Source of the DNA: Terriglobia bacterium
GTDB taxonomy: Bacteria; Acidobacteriota; Terriglobia; Terriglobales; Acidobacteriaceae
DNA length: 64,000 nucleotides
Reading direction: 5' to 3'
Assembly: GCA_020072815.1 (NCBI GenBank)
Contig: JAIQGE010000007.1
Span: 1-64,000, forward strand
The translations under genes were made by a program, and so were the position numbers. Shown piece by piece: positions 44,414 through 54,496 of this stretch (its first letter is position 1; each line of letters begins with the position of its first letter). The notes beneath the pieces were generated by a model. That model did not search any database, was not told the DNA's origin, and saw nothing but the letters and a program-made list of their open reading frames with translations.

Positions 44414-46456
44414 ATGGCGGCAAGAACAAAATCAAAATCGCTGTGGGACGTAAAAATCGTCCGCCAGGCGCTGCTGGACTCGCTGGTCAAGCTGGACCCG
44501 CGCAAAATGATGCGAAATCCCGTGATGTTTGTGGTGGAAGTGGGCAGCGTGGTCACCACCGTGCTCTTGGTGCGTGACGCCATGGCCCACAAGCCGGGAT
44601 TCGGCTTTGATCTGCAGATCACGCTGTGGTTGTGGTTCACCGTGCTGTTTGCAAATTTTGCTGAAGCCATGGCCGAAGGCCGCGGCAAAGCGCAGGCGGA
44701 AACGCTGCGTCGCGCCAAGTCAGAAACCGTGGCCAACCGGCTGCTCGCGAGCGGCCGAACCGAGCGCATTCCGGGATCGCAATTGCGGCTCGGCGACCTG
44801 GTGCTGGTTGTCGCCGGCGAAACCATTCCCGGCGACGGTGAAATCGTGGAAGGCGTGGCTTCCGTGGACGAATCGGCCATCACCGGCGAATCCGCGCCGG
44901 TCATCCGCGAAGCCGGCGGTGATCGCTCCGCCGTCACCGGTGGCACGCGCGTTCTATCCGACCAGATCAAAGTGAAGATCACGTCCAACCCCGGGGAAAC
45001 GTTCCTGGACCGCATGATCGCTCTGGTGGAAGGCGCCGAGCGGCAGAAGACGCCGAATGAAATTGCGCTCAACATCCTGCTCGCCGGGCTGACCGTGATC
45101 TTCCTGCTCGCCGTGGTCACGCTGCAGCCGTTCGCGATGTACTCCGGCGCGAAGCAGACGATCTTTGTCCTGGTCTCGCTGCTGGTCTGCTTGATTCCCA
45201 CCACCATTGGCGCATTGCTCTCGGCCATCGGCATCGCCGGCATGGACCGCCTGGTGCAGCACAACGTGCTCGCCATGTCCGGACGCGCCGTGGAAGCCGC
45301 GGGTGACGTTAACACGCTGCTGCTGGACAAGACCGGCACCATTACGCTGGGCAACCGCCAAGCCACGGACTTTGTCGCCGCGCCGGGCGTGAGCAATGAT
45401 CAGCTTGCCGACGCGGCGCAGCTTTCGTCGCTGCCCGATGAAACTCCGGAAGGCCGTTCGATTGTCGTCCTGGCCAAAGAGAAATACGGGCTGCGCGGCC
45501 GCGACCTGGCTGCGTCACAAGCCGTGTTCGTACCTTTCAGCGCGCAGACGCGCATGTCCGGCGTGGACCTGGACGGCCGTTCCATCCGCAAAGGCGCCGC
45601 CGACGCCATTGAAAAACATCTGCTCGCAAACGGCGGAGCGTTTCCCAATGAAGTCCGCGCCGCCGTGGAGACCATTGCCCGCGCCGGCGGCACGCCGTTG
45701 GTAGTGTCAGAAAACCGGCGCGCGCTGGGCGTGATCCAACTCAAAGACATTGTGAAGGGCGGGATTCGCGAACGCTTTGCGCAACTGCGCGCCATGGGCA
45801 TCCGCACCGTGATGATTACCGGCGACAACCCGCTCACCGCCGCGGCCATCGCCCGCGAAGCCGGCGTGGACGACTTTCTGGCCCAGGCCACGCCCAAAGA
45901 CAAAATGGATTTGATCCGCCGCGAGCAAGCCGACGGCAAGCTCGTCGCCATGACCGGCGACGGCACCAATGACGCTCCCGCGCTGGCCCAGGCAGACGTG
46001 GGCGTGGCCATGAACACCGGCACGCAGGCCGCCAAAGAGGCCGGCAACATGGTGGACCTGGATTCCAACCCCACCAAGCTGCTGGAAATTGTGGAGATTG
46101 GCAAACAACTATTGATGACGCGCGGATCGCTGACCACCTTTTCCATCGCCAATGACGTCGCCAAATACTTCGCCATCATCCCGGCGATGTTTGCCGGCAC
46201 GTTCCCGGTGCTGAACGCGCTGAACATCATGCGCCTGGCCACGCCGCAGTCCGCTATCTTGTCGGCGGTGATCTTCAACGCCTTGATCATCGTGGCGCTG
46301 ATTCCGCTGGCGCTGCGCGGCGTGCAATACAGGGCCATGAGCGCGGACGCGCTGCTGCGCCGCAATCTGCTGATCTATGGCGCCGGCGGCGTGATTGTGC
46401 CGTTCATCGGAATCAAGATGATTGACTTGATCATCCGGGCCGTGGGCCTGGCATAG
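44414..46456 (+). CDS. kdpB: Potassium-transporting P-type ATPase subunit KdpB
   Basis: A 680-residue P-type ATPase with a GGGGAG ribosome site. The phosphorylation motif DKTGTIT (Asp305), TGES actuator loop ([10 protein letters not shown]), [10 protein letters not shown] nucleotide domain and [16 protein letters not shown] hinge are all present. It powers high-affinity K+ uptake with KdpA, KdpC and KdpF. The length is normal. Confidence 0.95.
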   Translation: MAARTKSKSLWDVKIVRQALLDSLVKLDPRKMMRNPVMFVVEVGSVVTTVLLVRDAMAHKPGFGFDLQITLWLWFTVLFANFAEAMAEGRGKAQAETLRRAKSETVANRLLASGRTERIPGSQLRLGDLVLVVAGETIPGDGEIVEGVASVDESAITGESAPVIREAGGDRSAVTGGTRVLSDQIKVKITSNPGETFLDRMIALVEGAERQKTPNEIALNILLAGLTVIFLLAVVTLQPFAMYSGAKQTIFVLVSLLVCLIPTTIGALLSAIGIAGMDRLVQHNVLAMSGRAVEAAGDVNTLLLDKTGTITLGNRQATDFVAAPGVSNDQLADAAQLSSLPDETPEGRSIVVLAKEKYGLRGRDLAASQAVFVPFSAQTRMSGVDLDGRSIRKGAADAIEKHLLANGGAFPNEVRAAVETIARAGGTPLVVSENRRALGVIQLKDIVKGGIRERFAQLRAMGIRTVMITGDNPLTAAAIAREAGVDDFLAQATPKDKMDLIRREQADGKLVAMTGDGTNDAPALAQADVGVAMNTGTQAAKEAGNMVDLDSNPTKLLEIVEIGKQLLMTRGSLTTFSIANDVAKYFAIIPAMFAGTFPVLNALNIMRLATPQSAILSAVIFNALIIVALIPLALRGVQYRAMSADALLRRNLLIYGAGGVIVPFIGIKMIDLIIRAVGLA

Positions 46457-46473
46457 TTCGGAATGAAGCGAGG

Positions 46474-47070
46474 ATGGAGATGAAGAAAAATCTTGTTACC
46501 GCGATTCTCTACACGGTGGTGACCACCGTCCTGCTGGGCGTCGCATACCCGCTGCTGGTCACCGGCCTCGCACAAGTGCTGTTCAAAGACAAAGCCAACG
46601 GACAACTGGTGCCGCAGGGCGGAAAGATTGTCGGATCGAAAATCATCGCCCAGCCGTTTACCGGCTCTGGATATTTTCATCCCCGTCCGTCGGCGGCGGG
46701 CAACGGCTATGACGCCACCAACTCCGGCGGAAGCAATTACGGCCCAACCAATCAGAAGCTCATTGATCGCGTGAAGGCTGACGTCGCAGCCTTGCAGGCG
46801 GAAAATCCCGGCAAGCCGGTGCCGGTTGATTTGGTGACGACGTCCGGCTCTGGCCTTGATCCCCACATCACGCCTGCCGGCGCGGACTTTCAGGTTCCTC
46901 GCGTCGCCAAGGCCCGGGGCATCGCGGAATCCGATCTTCGCGTGCTGGTGAGTGAACATACCGAAGGCCGGCAGCTAGGCTTCCTGGGCGAACCGCGCGT
47001 CAACGTGCTGCAGTTGAATCTGGCGTTGGACGAGAAATTTCCCGTGAAGAAGGTCGGAGCGGCCAAGTAG
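46474..47070 (+). CDS. kdpC: Potassium-transporting ATPase subunit KdpC
   Basis: A 198-residue protein with one N-terminal membrane helix ([20 protein letters not shown]) and a periplasmic domain with the family blocks [21 protein letters not shown] and [23 protein letters not shown] 46480 is an alternative start. It assembles with KdpA and KdpB and raises affinity for ATP. Confidence 0.93.
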   Translation: MEMKKNLVTAILYTVVTTVLLGVAYPLLVTGLAQVLFKDKANGQLVPQGGKIVGSKIIAQPFTGSGYFHPRPSAAGNGYDATNSGGSNYGPTNQKLIDRVKADVAALQAENPGKPVPVDLVTTSGSGLDPHITPAGADFQVPRVAKARGIAESDLRVLVSEHTEGRQLGFLGEPRVNVLQLNLALDEKFPVKKVGAAK

Positions 47071-47137
47071 GCCTGCGCGGAGCAACGGGCGTATGCGGCA
47101 TGACGGCAGCGTGCCCCGCGCACCGGCCAAGCCATCT

Positions 47138-48835
47138 ATGGACTTTTACAGCGCCCTCCAATACGTTGCGTTCATCGTCACACTGACGGTTTGCGTGAAG
47201 CCGCTGGGGCGATACCTGGAAAAAGTCTTCTCCGGGCAGAAAACCGCCCTCGACCGATTATGTTCGCCGATGGAAAGACTCCTCTATCGCGTTGCGGCCG
47301 TGAATCCCGCGGTGGAAATGGGCGCCAGGGAATACGCAACCTGCTTTGTGCTTTTCAGTCTGGCGGGAACTTTCCTGCTGTACGCGATTCTGCGATTGCA
47401 GAATTTTCTTCCGTGGTTTAATCCGCAATATCACACCACTCCGTTGACACCTGACTTGGCCATGAACACGGCCATCAGTTTTTCCACCACGACCACGTGG
47501 CAAGCCTACGGCGGCGAAAACACCATGAGTTACTTCAGCCAGATGGCCGGGCTCTGCGCGCAGAACTTTCTTGCCGGGGCTGCAGGCCTGGCGGTTGGCG
47601 TGGCGTTCATCCGCGGCTTTGCCCGCCAGCGGTCGGAAACGCTGGGCAATTTCTGGGTGGATTTGACCCGGTCTCTGCTGTGGGTCCTGCTGCCGGGCGC
47701 TCTGCTGGGTGCTGTTCTTCTGCTGTGGCAGGGTGTGCCGATGAATTTCCACCCCTACACAGAGGTGGCATCGCTGGAAGGGACCAAACAAGTCATCCCG
47801 CAAGGCCCGGTGGCCGCGTTCGAAATCATCAAGAACCTAGGCACCAACGGCGGAGGCTTCTTCAACGCCAATGGTGCTCATCCTTATGAGAATCCCACGC
47901 CGCTGGCCAACTTTTTTGAAATGCTGGCCATTGCGCTGTTGCCAGCTTCGTTGACCAATACTTTTGGGAGAATGACGCGGCAGCCGCGCCAGGGCTGGAT
48001 GCTCTACTGCGTCATGCTGGCATTGTTCGTGGCCGGACTGACAGTGACGCATTGGGCGGAACACAGGGGCAACCATGCTTTCGCGGCGGTGAATCAAGCT
48101 GCGGGAAATCTGGAAGGCAAGGAAGTCCGTTTCGGCGTCGGCGGCTCCGCGCTCACGGCAACCGTGACCTCGAACACCGCCACGGGCTCCTACAACGCGA
48201 TGCATGACAGTTTCAGTCCGCTGGGCGGGATGGCGCCGCTGGTCAACATGCTGCTGGGCGAAGTAGCGTTCGGCGGACTCGGCACGGGCATGTACAGCAT
48301 GCTGATGGTCGCCGTGATCGCTGTTTTCCTGACTGGCTTGATGATGGGCCGGACGCCCGAGTACCTGGGCAAGAAGATAGGCCCGGCGGAAACCAAGATG
48401 GTCATGCTTTACGCGTTGGCTGCGCCGCTTACCATTCTTCCGCTCACCGCTCTGGCCGTGCTCTGCAAGCCTGGGCTTGCCGGATTGACCACCAACCAGG
48501 GCGTCCACGGCTTTACCGAGATTCTGTACGCCTACACATCTTGCTTTGCCAACAACGGCCAGAACTTTGCCGCACTGAGCGCCAATACCGTCTTCTACAA
48601 CCTGACAACCACGGTGGCCATGCTTCTGGGACGATTCGCGCTGGCTGCCCCCGCTCTCGGCCTGGCAGGCTTGGTCGCGACGCAAAAAAGCACCCCGCCG
48701 TCGGCAGGCACGTTGCGCACGGACTCTCCATTGTTCGCGCTGGCCCTGACCGCCACAATCTTGATTGTTGCCGGGCTGTGCTATTTTCCCGCGCTAACTC
48801 TGGGTCCGATTCTGGAGCATTTGTTATTCCGGTAG
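47138..48835 (+). CDS. Second, divergent KdpA paralogue
   Basis: A 565-residue KdpA homologue immediately after kdpC, with no kdpB or kdpC of its own. Overall helices and the second filter loop (GTNGGGFFNANGAHPYENP) are conserved, but loop 1 reads FSTTTTWQAY instead of F-x-TNTNWQ-x-Y, loop 3 reads TSNTATGSYNAMHDSF (Cys of SCG lost) and loop 4 reads TSCFANNGQNFAAL. The basic loop before filter 2 is shorter. It probably has altered ion selectivity or a regulatory role, perhaps exchanging with KdpA in the complex. Start chosen at ATG 47138 before the first helix. Confidence 0.88.
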   Translation: MDFYSALQYVAFIVTLTVCVKPLGRYLEKVFSGQKTALDRLCSPMERLLYRVAAVNPAVEMGAREYATCFVLFSLAGTFLLYAILRLQNFLPWFNPQYHTTPLTPDLAMNTAISFSTTTTWQAYGGENTMSYFSQMAGLCAQNFLAGAAGLAVGVAFIRGFARQRSETLGNFWVDLTRSLLWVLLPGALLGAVLLLWQGVPMNFHPYTEVASLEGTKQVIPQGPVAAFEIIKNLGTNGGGFFNANGAHPYENPTPLANFFEMLAIALLPASLTNTFGRMTRQPRQGWMLYCVMLALFVAGLTVTHWAEHRGNHAFAAVNQAAGNLEGKEVRFGVGGSALTATVTSNTATGSYNAMHDSFSPLGGMAPLVNMLLGEVAFGGLGTGMYSMLMVAVIAVFLTGLMMGRTPEYLGKKIGPAETKMVMLYALAAPLTILPLTALAVLCKPGLAGLTTNQGVHGFTEILYAYTSCFANNGQNFAALSANTVFYNLTTTVAMLLGRFALAAPALGLAGLVATQKSTPPSAGTLRTDSPLFALALTATILIVAGLCYFPALTLGPILEHLLFR

Positions 48836-49017
48836 CGTTTGAGTTGTCGGCCCCTAACGCGGGATATTCACACGAGCGAAGTACCGGCCTTCTCGCCAAG
48901 CCTTCCAATAGCAATATATGCGTTCCAGGCCACACTCAACCGGGTAGTTTGCTTTTTGCGACCGACGGTTTTTCTTTCTGGCTTAAGCTCGAGCGGCTAA
49001 ACTTGGGTAGACGTCCC

Positions 49018-50391
49018 ATGAATATTCGACTGCGATTATTGCTGCGGCACATAACGTATAACCTGCGTGGCGGCTTTCTGCTTCGTCCGCTGGCGATCGC
49101 ACTCACGCTGGGATGTGCGGGGGCGTTATTGTCGCAATTGGAAGAAAACGTCCCCACCATCAGCGCCTGGGTGCCGAAGATCCTGTTCCCCTCGCATGCT
49201 GACCCGCAAGTCGCGCAGGTCATTCTCGGACAAATAGCCACCTCCATCATGACGGTGGTTTCTATTGTTTTCGCCATCCTGTTGATGACGCTCACGCTGG
49301 CTTCCATGCAGTTCTCCCCGCGTATCATCGTGAGTTTCGCAAGAGACCGCGTGACGCAATGGACTCTTGGCATCTTTCTTGGCACTTTCTCCTATTGCAT
49401 GGCGGCCCTGCCGGCGGCGCGCTCCCTGCCTGCCCCGTTCGCTCCGGTCGCAACGGTCCTTGGCGCAATGGTTCTCGCCCTGGCGTGCGTGGCTTGGCTG
49501 CTGTTTTTCATTCACCACATCACCCAAGCAATCAGCGTCAGCCATATCGTTGACCGAATCGCGTCGGAAACAGAAGCGGTGATTGACGCGTTCATGCCAA
49601 GGCCCCACATGGACAATTATCCGCGGTACGCCAATTTGATCGATCCAAGCGCGTGGGCGCCGGCAGTTCTGAACCAGTCCTCAGGCTACATCCGCTTTGT
49701 CGATACCAAGCGCCTCACGTTTCTGGCGAAAAAGTACCGGATACAGGTCCATCTTCTGCGGCGGGTTGGGCATTTCGTGCCAGCGGGCATACCTCTCCTG
49801 GTGGTCTCGAAAGAGGACCGCGTGTCGCCTGAGATTGCCGCCGAGTTTCGCGGGGCTTTCGACATAGGTCCCTCCAGAACTCTGCAGCAGGATGTCGAGT
49901 TTGGTGTCTTGCAGATTGTCGACATTGCCCTGAAAGCCATTTCGCCTGCGGTGAACGACCCTACTACCGCAATCGGCTGTGTGGACCAATTGAGCCGCAT
50001 TCTGATCCGCTACGTCTCCAAGGAACCGCCTGAATCTCTGCTCTTTGATCCACCGGGTGTCGTGCGGGTCAGCATTCCATGGGGCAGCTTTGACCGGCTG
50101 CTTGACTCAGCTTTTGAGCAAATACGTCTTTACGCGAAGGGGGACGCGGCCGTCAGCCTGCGTATCCTGCGCGCCCTCGGTGATATTGCTATGACCACCC
50201 CAGATCAGAGCTTCCGGGCTTCGCTCGTGGAACGCGGGAGACGGATTGCTACGGGCTGCGCCGAAAAGCTGGGTCACGAAGAACTGAAGGCAATACGGAG
50301 CCGGTTGGCTTCGATTGAGGAGGTTTCAGGAATTCCCCACAGCCGAGGAGAGACAAGGGAGAGCGTGCAATTGGGTCTTGAGAAGATGTAG
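49018..50391 (+). CDS. DUF2254 family membrane protein
   Basis: A 457-residue protein with four N-terminal membrane helices (residues 20-180) and a soluble C-terminal half. Family landmarks: SIVFAILLMTLTLASMQFSPR, SYCMAALPAARSLP, and in the soluble part SGYIRFVD and DVEFGVLQIVDIALKAISPA followed by NDPTTA. DUF2254 proteins are widespread, but their function is unknown. The start at ATG 49018 gives the normal N-terminus. It follows the second kdpA after about 180 bases. Confidence 0.8.
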   Translation: MNIRLRLLLRHITYNLRGGFLLRPLAIALTLGCAGALLSQLEENVPTISAWVPKILFPSHADPQVAQVILGQIATSIMTVVSIVFAILLMTLTLASMQFSPRIIVSFARDRVTQWTLGIFLGTFSYCMAALPAARSLPAPFAPVATVLGAMVLALACVAWLLFFIHHITQAISVSHIVDRIASETEAVIDAFMPRPHMDNYPRYANLIDPSAWAPAVLNQSSGYIRFVDTKRLTFLAKKYRIQVHLLRRVGHFVPAGIPLLVVSKEDRVSPEIAAEFRGAFDIGPSRTLQQDVEFGVLQIVDIALKAISPAVNDPTTAIGCVDQLSRILIRYVSKEPPESLLFDPPGVVRVSIPWGSFDRLLDSAFEQIRLYAKGDAAVSLRILRALGDIAMTTPDQSFRASLVERGRRIATGCAEKLGHEELKAIRSRLASIEEVSGIPHSRGETRESVQLGLEKM

Positions 50392-50401
50392 CCGCCAATC
50401 C

Positions 50402-50584
50402 TCAGAGATGGGTGGGCAGGGCCGTTGTTGAATGGGAGCGGGTCGGCTCTTTGTCCTTCACATCGTCCTTGTCGAAGAAGACGTGGACGTCGCCCACAAA
50501 CGCCATAATGGCTACTACCAGCGATCCTGCCAGCCCAATCAGGAAGATTGACTCCAGAATCACGACCATAACGCGCAAAAACAT
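50402..50584 (-). CDS. Small single-pass membrane protein A
   Basis: A 60-residue protein with one long hydrophobic helix (VVILESIFLIGLAGSLVVAI) then FVGDVHVFFDKDD and an acidic/polar tail. It shares FL-x-GL-x-G, a later V-x-I, H-x-x-F and D residues in the same order with the 62-residue protein at 57970. It is downstream of the regulator/kinase pair on the same strand, so it may be expressed with them. Confidence 0.6.
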   Translation of the reverse strand: MFLRVMVVILESIFLIGLAGSLVVAIMAFVGDVHVFFDKDDVKDKEPTRSHSTTALPTHL

Positions 50585-50700
50585 TGGAAGAATCCCTCTT
50601 CTTCCAAGCTACGGCCAAACGGCATAAAGAAGTTATAAAGAGACCGCAAAGAAAGGGTAAGGGCCGATGGCTGTTTCGCACCTGCAGTTTGTGATCCAGC

Positions 50701-51393
50701 TCACTGCGGATCAAAGCGGTAGCCGATCCACGGCTCTGTTTTGATGTACTTGGGCGCGCGCGGGTCGGCTTCCAGCTTCTTGCGCAGGTTGCCGACAAAC
50801 ACCCGCAGGTACTCCGGCTGCTCCGCGCTGTTGCTGCCCCAAATCGCGGAGAGGATGGCGCGATGGGTGAGCACCTTGCCGCGGTTGGCGACGAAATACT
50901 GGATCAGGTCAAACTCTTTGGGCGTTAGATGGACGGCGCGCCCGCCCACCTCCACCAGCCGCTGCTGCGGATCAATCTTGAAGTCGCCCACTTCGATTCC
51001 GGTCTCGTTCTGCAGCGGAGGCGCGCTGCGCCGCAGCAAGGCGCGCACGCGGGCCGTGAGTTCGGCCATGCCGAAGGGTTTGGCCACGTAGTCGTCGGCG
51101 CCCAAGTCCAGGGCCTTGACTTTGCTGGCCTCGTCTTCGCGAACGGAAAGCACCAGAATGGGGACTTCGCTCATTTGCCGTATGCGCGAGCACAGTTCCA
51201 GGCCGTCCAGGCCGGGCATGGAAAGATCGGTGATGACCAGGTCCGGCATCCATGAGCGGAAGCCTTCCAGCCCGGAGCGGCCGTCGTCGGCCACGCGCAC
51301 CTGAAATCCCGCGGACTCCAGCGCGCGGCGCAACACGCGCGTGATCTGCGCTTCGTCGTCCACCACCAGGATTTTTTTGCCGTCTTCAGTCAT
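50701..51393 (-). CDS. kdpE: KdpE/OmpR-type response regulator (intact)
   Basis: A 230-residue protein with receiver (LVVDDEAQITRVLRRALESA, phosphoacceptor in PDLVITDLSMPG, KPFGMAELTARVRALLRR) and winged-helix output domain (VHLTPKEFDLIQYFVANRG ... GYRFDPQ). It is close to the interrupted regulator at 36531, including QPEYLRVF in both. The start at ATG 51393 is used; an upstream ATG at 51426 gives an atypical basic leader. It is 45 bases downstream of its partner kinase. Confidence 0.87.
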   Translation of the reverse strand: MTEDGKKILVVDDEAQITRVLRRALESAGFQVRVADDGRSGLEGFRSWMPDLVITDLSMPGLDGLELCSRIRQMSEVPILVLSVREDEASKVKALDLGADDYVAKPFGMAELTARVRALLRRSAPPLQNETGIEVGDFKIDPQQRLVEVGGRAVHLTPKEFDLIQYFVANRGKVLTHRAILSAIWGSNSAEQPEYLRVFVGNLRKKLEADPRAPKYIKTEPWIGYRFDPQ

Positions 51394-51438
51394 GGGTTTC
51401 TCGGCGCGCGAATTCTTGCGTCGCACCGCTTTCCCGGC

Positions 51439-52476
51439 TCACGCATTTTCCCGCAAGGGAATTTGAAACTGAACACACGTGCCTTGTCCACGGGCGCCGT
51501 CTTCAATCCATATCTTGCCGCGATGGGCCTGCACAATGCCGTGCGCGATGGCCAGCCCCACGCCAAAGCCCGGCCGCGCTCCCGCGCGAAAAAATTTCTG
51601 GAAGACCTGGTCGCGCAGCTCCGGCGCAATGCCCGGGCCCTGGTCGGAAACCGCAAAGCAAACCGAATGGTTACCGCTATGGCGGACGGAGAGACTGATC
51701 GGCGCGCCAGCCGGAGAATACTTGGCCGCATTCTCAATCAGGGTGAAGAGCACTTGCGAGATCAGGCGGGGGTCCACTTGCAGCGCGGGCAGCGCCGGCT
51801 CAATGGAAGTTTCCACCGGATGCTTGCCCAGCAGCGGCCCGGCGCGCTGCAGCGCGTCTTCCACCATTTCTTCCGCGGTGACGGTGTGGCTCTCCAGGCT
51901 GATCTCGCCGGCTTGCAGCTTGGCCATGTCCATCATGCCTTGTATGAAGTGGTTGAGCCGGTCAGATTCTTCTTCAATCACTTCGAACAACTCCTGCTGG
52001 ACTTCCGCGGAAACGTGCTCTTCGCGCAGCGTGCTGATGGCCGCCTTGATGGAAGTCAGCGGCGTGCGCAGATCGTGCGTGACGGCGTCCAGCAGCGCGG
52101 TCTTCAGTTGTTCGCTGCGGCGCAGTTCGTCGGCCTGCAGCGCGCGCTTCTCCAGCCGCGAAGAAAGCTGTCCCACCAGCACCGCCGTCATGATAAAGAC
52201 GAAGAAAGCCACCACGTCTTCCGGGCGATGAATGCGAAAAGAATAATAAGGACCGATAAAAAAGAAGTTGAACGACAACCCGGCCAGGATGGAGACGCAC
52301 AGCGCCGGGCCGCGTCCGGCCTGCGCCGCCACCAACACCACCAGCAGCACCAGCCCCAGCGCGATGGTGGTCTGGCTGAGCGCGGGACGCAGCGCGTGCA
52401 GCCCGGCGACGAGCACCCCCAGCGCCAGAATCGCGCTGCCATAACGCCAGAGCCAATGAGCCTTCCAGTTGTCCAC
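51439..52476 (-). CDS. KdpD-type sensor histidine kinase half (DUF4118-HisKA-HATPase)
   Basis: A 345-residue protein: four membrane helices of the KdpD type (ending LSFNFFFIGPYYSFRIH), then HisKA (DAVTHDLRTPLTSIKAA) and HATPase (NAAKYSPAG, DQGPGI, GFGVGLAIAHG). Unlike the kinase at 33889 it has no GAF domain, and like it, no KdpD/Usp sensor. It pairs with the intact regulator at 50701, and the separate sensor protein at 35410 could in principle serve both kinases. Confidence 0.85.
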   Translation of the reverse strand: MDNWKAHWLWRYGSAILALGVLVAGLHALRPALSQTTIALGLVLLVVLVAAQAGRGPALCVSILAGLSFNFFFIGPYYSFRIHRPEDVVAFFVFIMTAVLVGQLSSRLEKRALQADELRRSEQLKTALLDAVTHDLRTPLTSIKAAISTLREEHVSAEVQQELFEVIEEESDRLNHFIQGMMDMAKLQAGEISLESHTVTAEEMVEDALQRAGPLLGKHPVETSIEPALPALQVDPRLISQVLFTLIENAAKYSPAGAPISLSVRHSGNHSVCFAVSDQGPGIAPELRDQVFQKFFRAGARPGFGVGLAIAHGIVQAHRGKIWIEDGARGQGTCVQFQIPLRENA

Positions 52477-52651
52477 GGGGACATTGTAGGAGAGATTTGG
52501 TAATTGGGTAATTTCGTAATTTGGTAATTGAGTAATCTGAAGGACCTCGCAAAGGTTCTGAGAGCAAAACTCGCAGCCGGTGCCGTTGGTTTCAATTACC
52601 CAAGGTAATTATCCCTTGAGATCAAGTACCCTTTGTGTTTCAATCTAGGGC

Positions 52652-53404
52652 ATGACGCATCCGCTGGATGGCACGTTTGAAAAACTAGAACGGGCCGATC
52701 AAAATATCCGAAATCTCGAATCTGAAATCGCTTTGTTTTTCAAAGAAAGCGAGTATCCCATAATCCCCCAAGGAGACATGGAGACATTCAAGAAGGCGAT
52801 TGATTACCACAGTTCTCGGGCTATGTCCCCACGATTCAGCGTTTTGGCAGGGGAGGTAATTCATCATCTCCGATCGGCTCTCGACCACGTCGCCTGGCAG
52901 CTTTCGAGTACCACATATAGGCGAGATTTTGCCCGCGCTATTGAGTTTCCAATTTTTGACGAGGAACCCGTCAAGAAAAAGGAACGTTCCCGATACGAGA
53001 GAAAGATAGAGGGAATTTCCAGTACTCAGGCACGCTTGCTTATCGAGCAATTCCAGCCTTACCAAAGAGGGGATGATGTTATTAATGATCCCCTGTTGAT
53101 CGTCCACAACATGGACAGAATTGACAAGCATCAAGAATTGGTCATCCTTCTCCCCGGTCTCCACTCGAGACTCGACCTCCGCGAATTTGTGTCCCAAATT
53201 GACAGAATGAAGCGCGAGGCGGAAATGGCCAACAAGCCGATCCCCACAATCCCCGAAGCCATGCAAAAGTATGCAATAGTCACCCCGCAAGTATCCTTCA
53301 GAGAGTTTGGGGACCTGGATTACAAGCCTGTCATCCCAGGATTGTTTCAGCTTGCGAAGTACATCAAAAATGTTGTCAGTATGTTCGCCGGCGAGATCAA
53401 GTGA
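52652..53404 (+). CDS. IS cargo protein with HEPN-like RSALDH motif
   Basis: A 250-residue protein starting 23 bases inside the left inverted repeat. The N-terminal half is helical and includes EVIHHLRSALDHVAWQLS, in which R-x4-H fits the HEPN ribonuclease motif; proteins with the LR-x-ALDH-x-AW core are widespread on mobile elements. The C-terminal half has mixed secondary structure (VTPQVSFREFGDLDYKP). No membrane or signal segment. RNase or toxin-like activity is an inference from one motif. Confidence 0.65.
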   Translation: MTHPLDGTFEKLERADQNIRNLESEIALFFKESEYPIIPQGDMETFKKAIDYHSSRAMSPRFSVLAGEVIHHLRSALDHVAWQLSSTTYRRDFARAIEFPIFDEEPVKKKERSRYERKIEGISSTQARLLIEQFQPYQRGDDVINDPLLIVHNMDRIDKHQELVILLPGLHSRLDLREFVSQIDRMKREAEMANKPIPTIPEAMQKYAIVTPQVSFREFGDLDYKPVIPGLFQLAKYIKNVVSMFAGEIK

Positions 53405-53463
53405 GGACACTTCTCCCTTCCCGTTCGTGCTAAAATCACGAACTAGGGGAAGGAGAACGCTAC

Positions 53464-53622
53464 ATGAGCGGCAACTCAAAGAGCGATCAACCCCGAGCTA
53501 AATTCGCGCCTTCTCAAGAGGTAGCTGAGAAGATGCGACCGATATCACGCCAATCATTCCACGGAATCTTACAGAGAGCGGCTAAACCGCTCTCTCGCAA
53601 ACCCTCTCCAAAAAAGCATTAA
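53464..53622 (+). CDS. Small basic IS cargo protein
   Basis: A 52-residue protein with AGGAG before ATG, 59 bases after the larger cargo gene. It is very basic (ends LSRKPSPKKH), with a helical centre (SQEVAEKMRPISRQSF). Its last 41 bases overlap the 3' end of the transposase gene on the other strand, so it evolved within the element. It may be the partner of the larger cargo protein. Confidence 0.5.
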   Translation: MSGNSKSDQPRAKFAPSQEVAEKMRPISRQSFHGILQRAAKPLSRKPSPKKH

Positions 53623-54496
53623 ATATCAAATTCCCCTGATCTCTGCGGTTGTAGCGGAACGTGTACTCGTCTAAGTAGCTTTGCAGGTACTTCTTTGAAA
53701 CCTGATGATAGACGCCGCCGATGCCGCGTTTTATCAGGCTCCAAAAGCCGTCAATCGTTTGGGTGTGAATGTCACCTAGGACGTAAATTTTCTCGGAGTG
53801 ATTGATGCGCTTGTGCGTAACGTTCGCGGCCTCAGCCAACCCGCCATAGCCCATCCAATCGTCCGTGAACACTGTGGACTCAGGCAGGATTCGCTCTTGT
53901 GCAATGCGATGCAGATTTTGCTTTGTTGCGTTCTCCGAGGTCAGCGCAAGAGCACGTCCATTGCGTTCCACGATACCCACCACACACTGTCTATGGCTCT
54001 TGATTCCTGGGCGACCGGGTTTAGACCCTCTGCGGTTTCTTCCGCCAAAGTAAGATTCGTCCATTTCGACGGCGTCTCCCTCCAATTGCGTGTCATTGTT
54101 TTCGGACAGCAACGAACGAATCTGTTTGAACATTCTCCATGCAGTTTTATACGTGACTCCAGTTTCCCGCTGAATCTGTTTTGCCGAAATTCCGCAACGA
54201 GTGGAAGCCATCAAATACATAGCGTAGTACCAGAGATGGAGAGACGTGCTCGACTTCGCAAAGATTGTTCCCGCCATCGGGGAAATCATCGTTCCACAGT
54301 GACCGCAAGCATACGCAGGGCGACCCGTAACGCGGTGATGCTTCCGCTCGACTCCGCACTTCTCACAGTGGGCAATCCCGCCGGGGAACCGCTGTTCCTT
54401 GAGGTGCTCAAGGCAGCTATCGTTATCAGGGAATTGAGCGTTAAAATCATTGATCGTATAGCGCAAGTGCTTTGGAATTGTTTGTCTGCGGTTCAT
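53582..54496 (-). CDS. IS1595 (ISXO2-like) family transposase
   Basis: A 304-residue protein, full length. It begins with a zinc ribbon (HCEKCG ... YACGHCG, residues 43-68), then a helix-turn-helix (GISAKQIQRETGVTYKTAWR) and the DDE-type core: MDESYFGGRN (first Asp), TDDWMGY (second Asp) and HTQTIDGFWSLIKRG (His and catalytic Asn/Glu region). It recognises the 25-bp repeats around it. No frameshift, so the element may be active. Confidence 0.92.
   Translation of the reverse strand: MNRRQTIPKHLRYTINDFNAQFPDNDSCLEHLKEQRFPGGIAHCEKCGVERKHHRVTGRPAYACGHCGTMISPMAGTIFAKSSTSLHLWYYAMYLMASTRCGISAKQIQRETGVTYKTAWRMFKQIRSLLSENNDTQLEGDAVEMDESYFGGRNRRGSKPGRPGIKSHRQCVVGIVERNGRALALTSENATKQNLHRIAQERILPESTVFTDDWMGYGGLAEAANVTHKRINHSEKIYVLGDIHTQTIDGFWSLIKRGIGGVYHQVSKKYLQSYLDEYTFRYNRRDQGNLIFNAFLERVCERAV

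Noticed and set aside
44068-45396. 442-codon minus-strand frame across kdpA/kdpB
   Set aside because: Antisense of two canonical Kdp genes; Ser/Thr/Arg-rich shadow composition.
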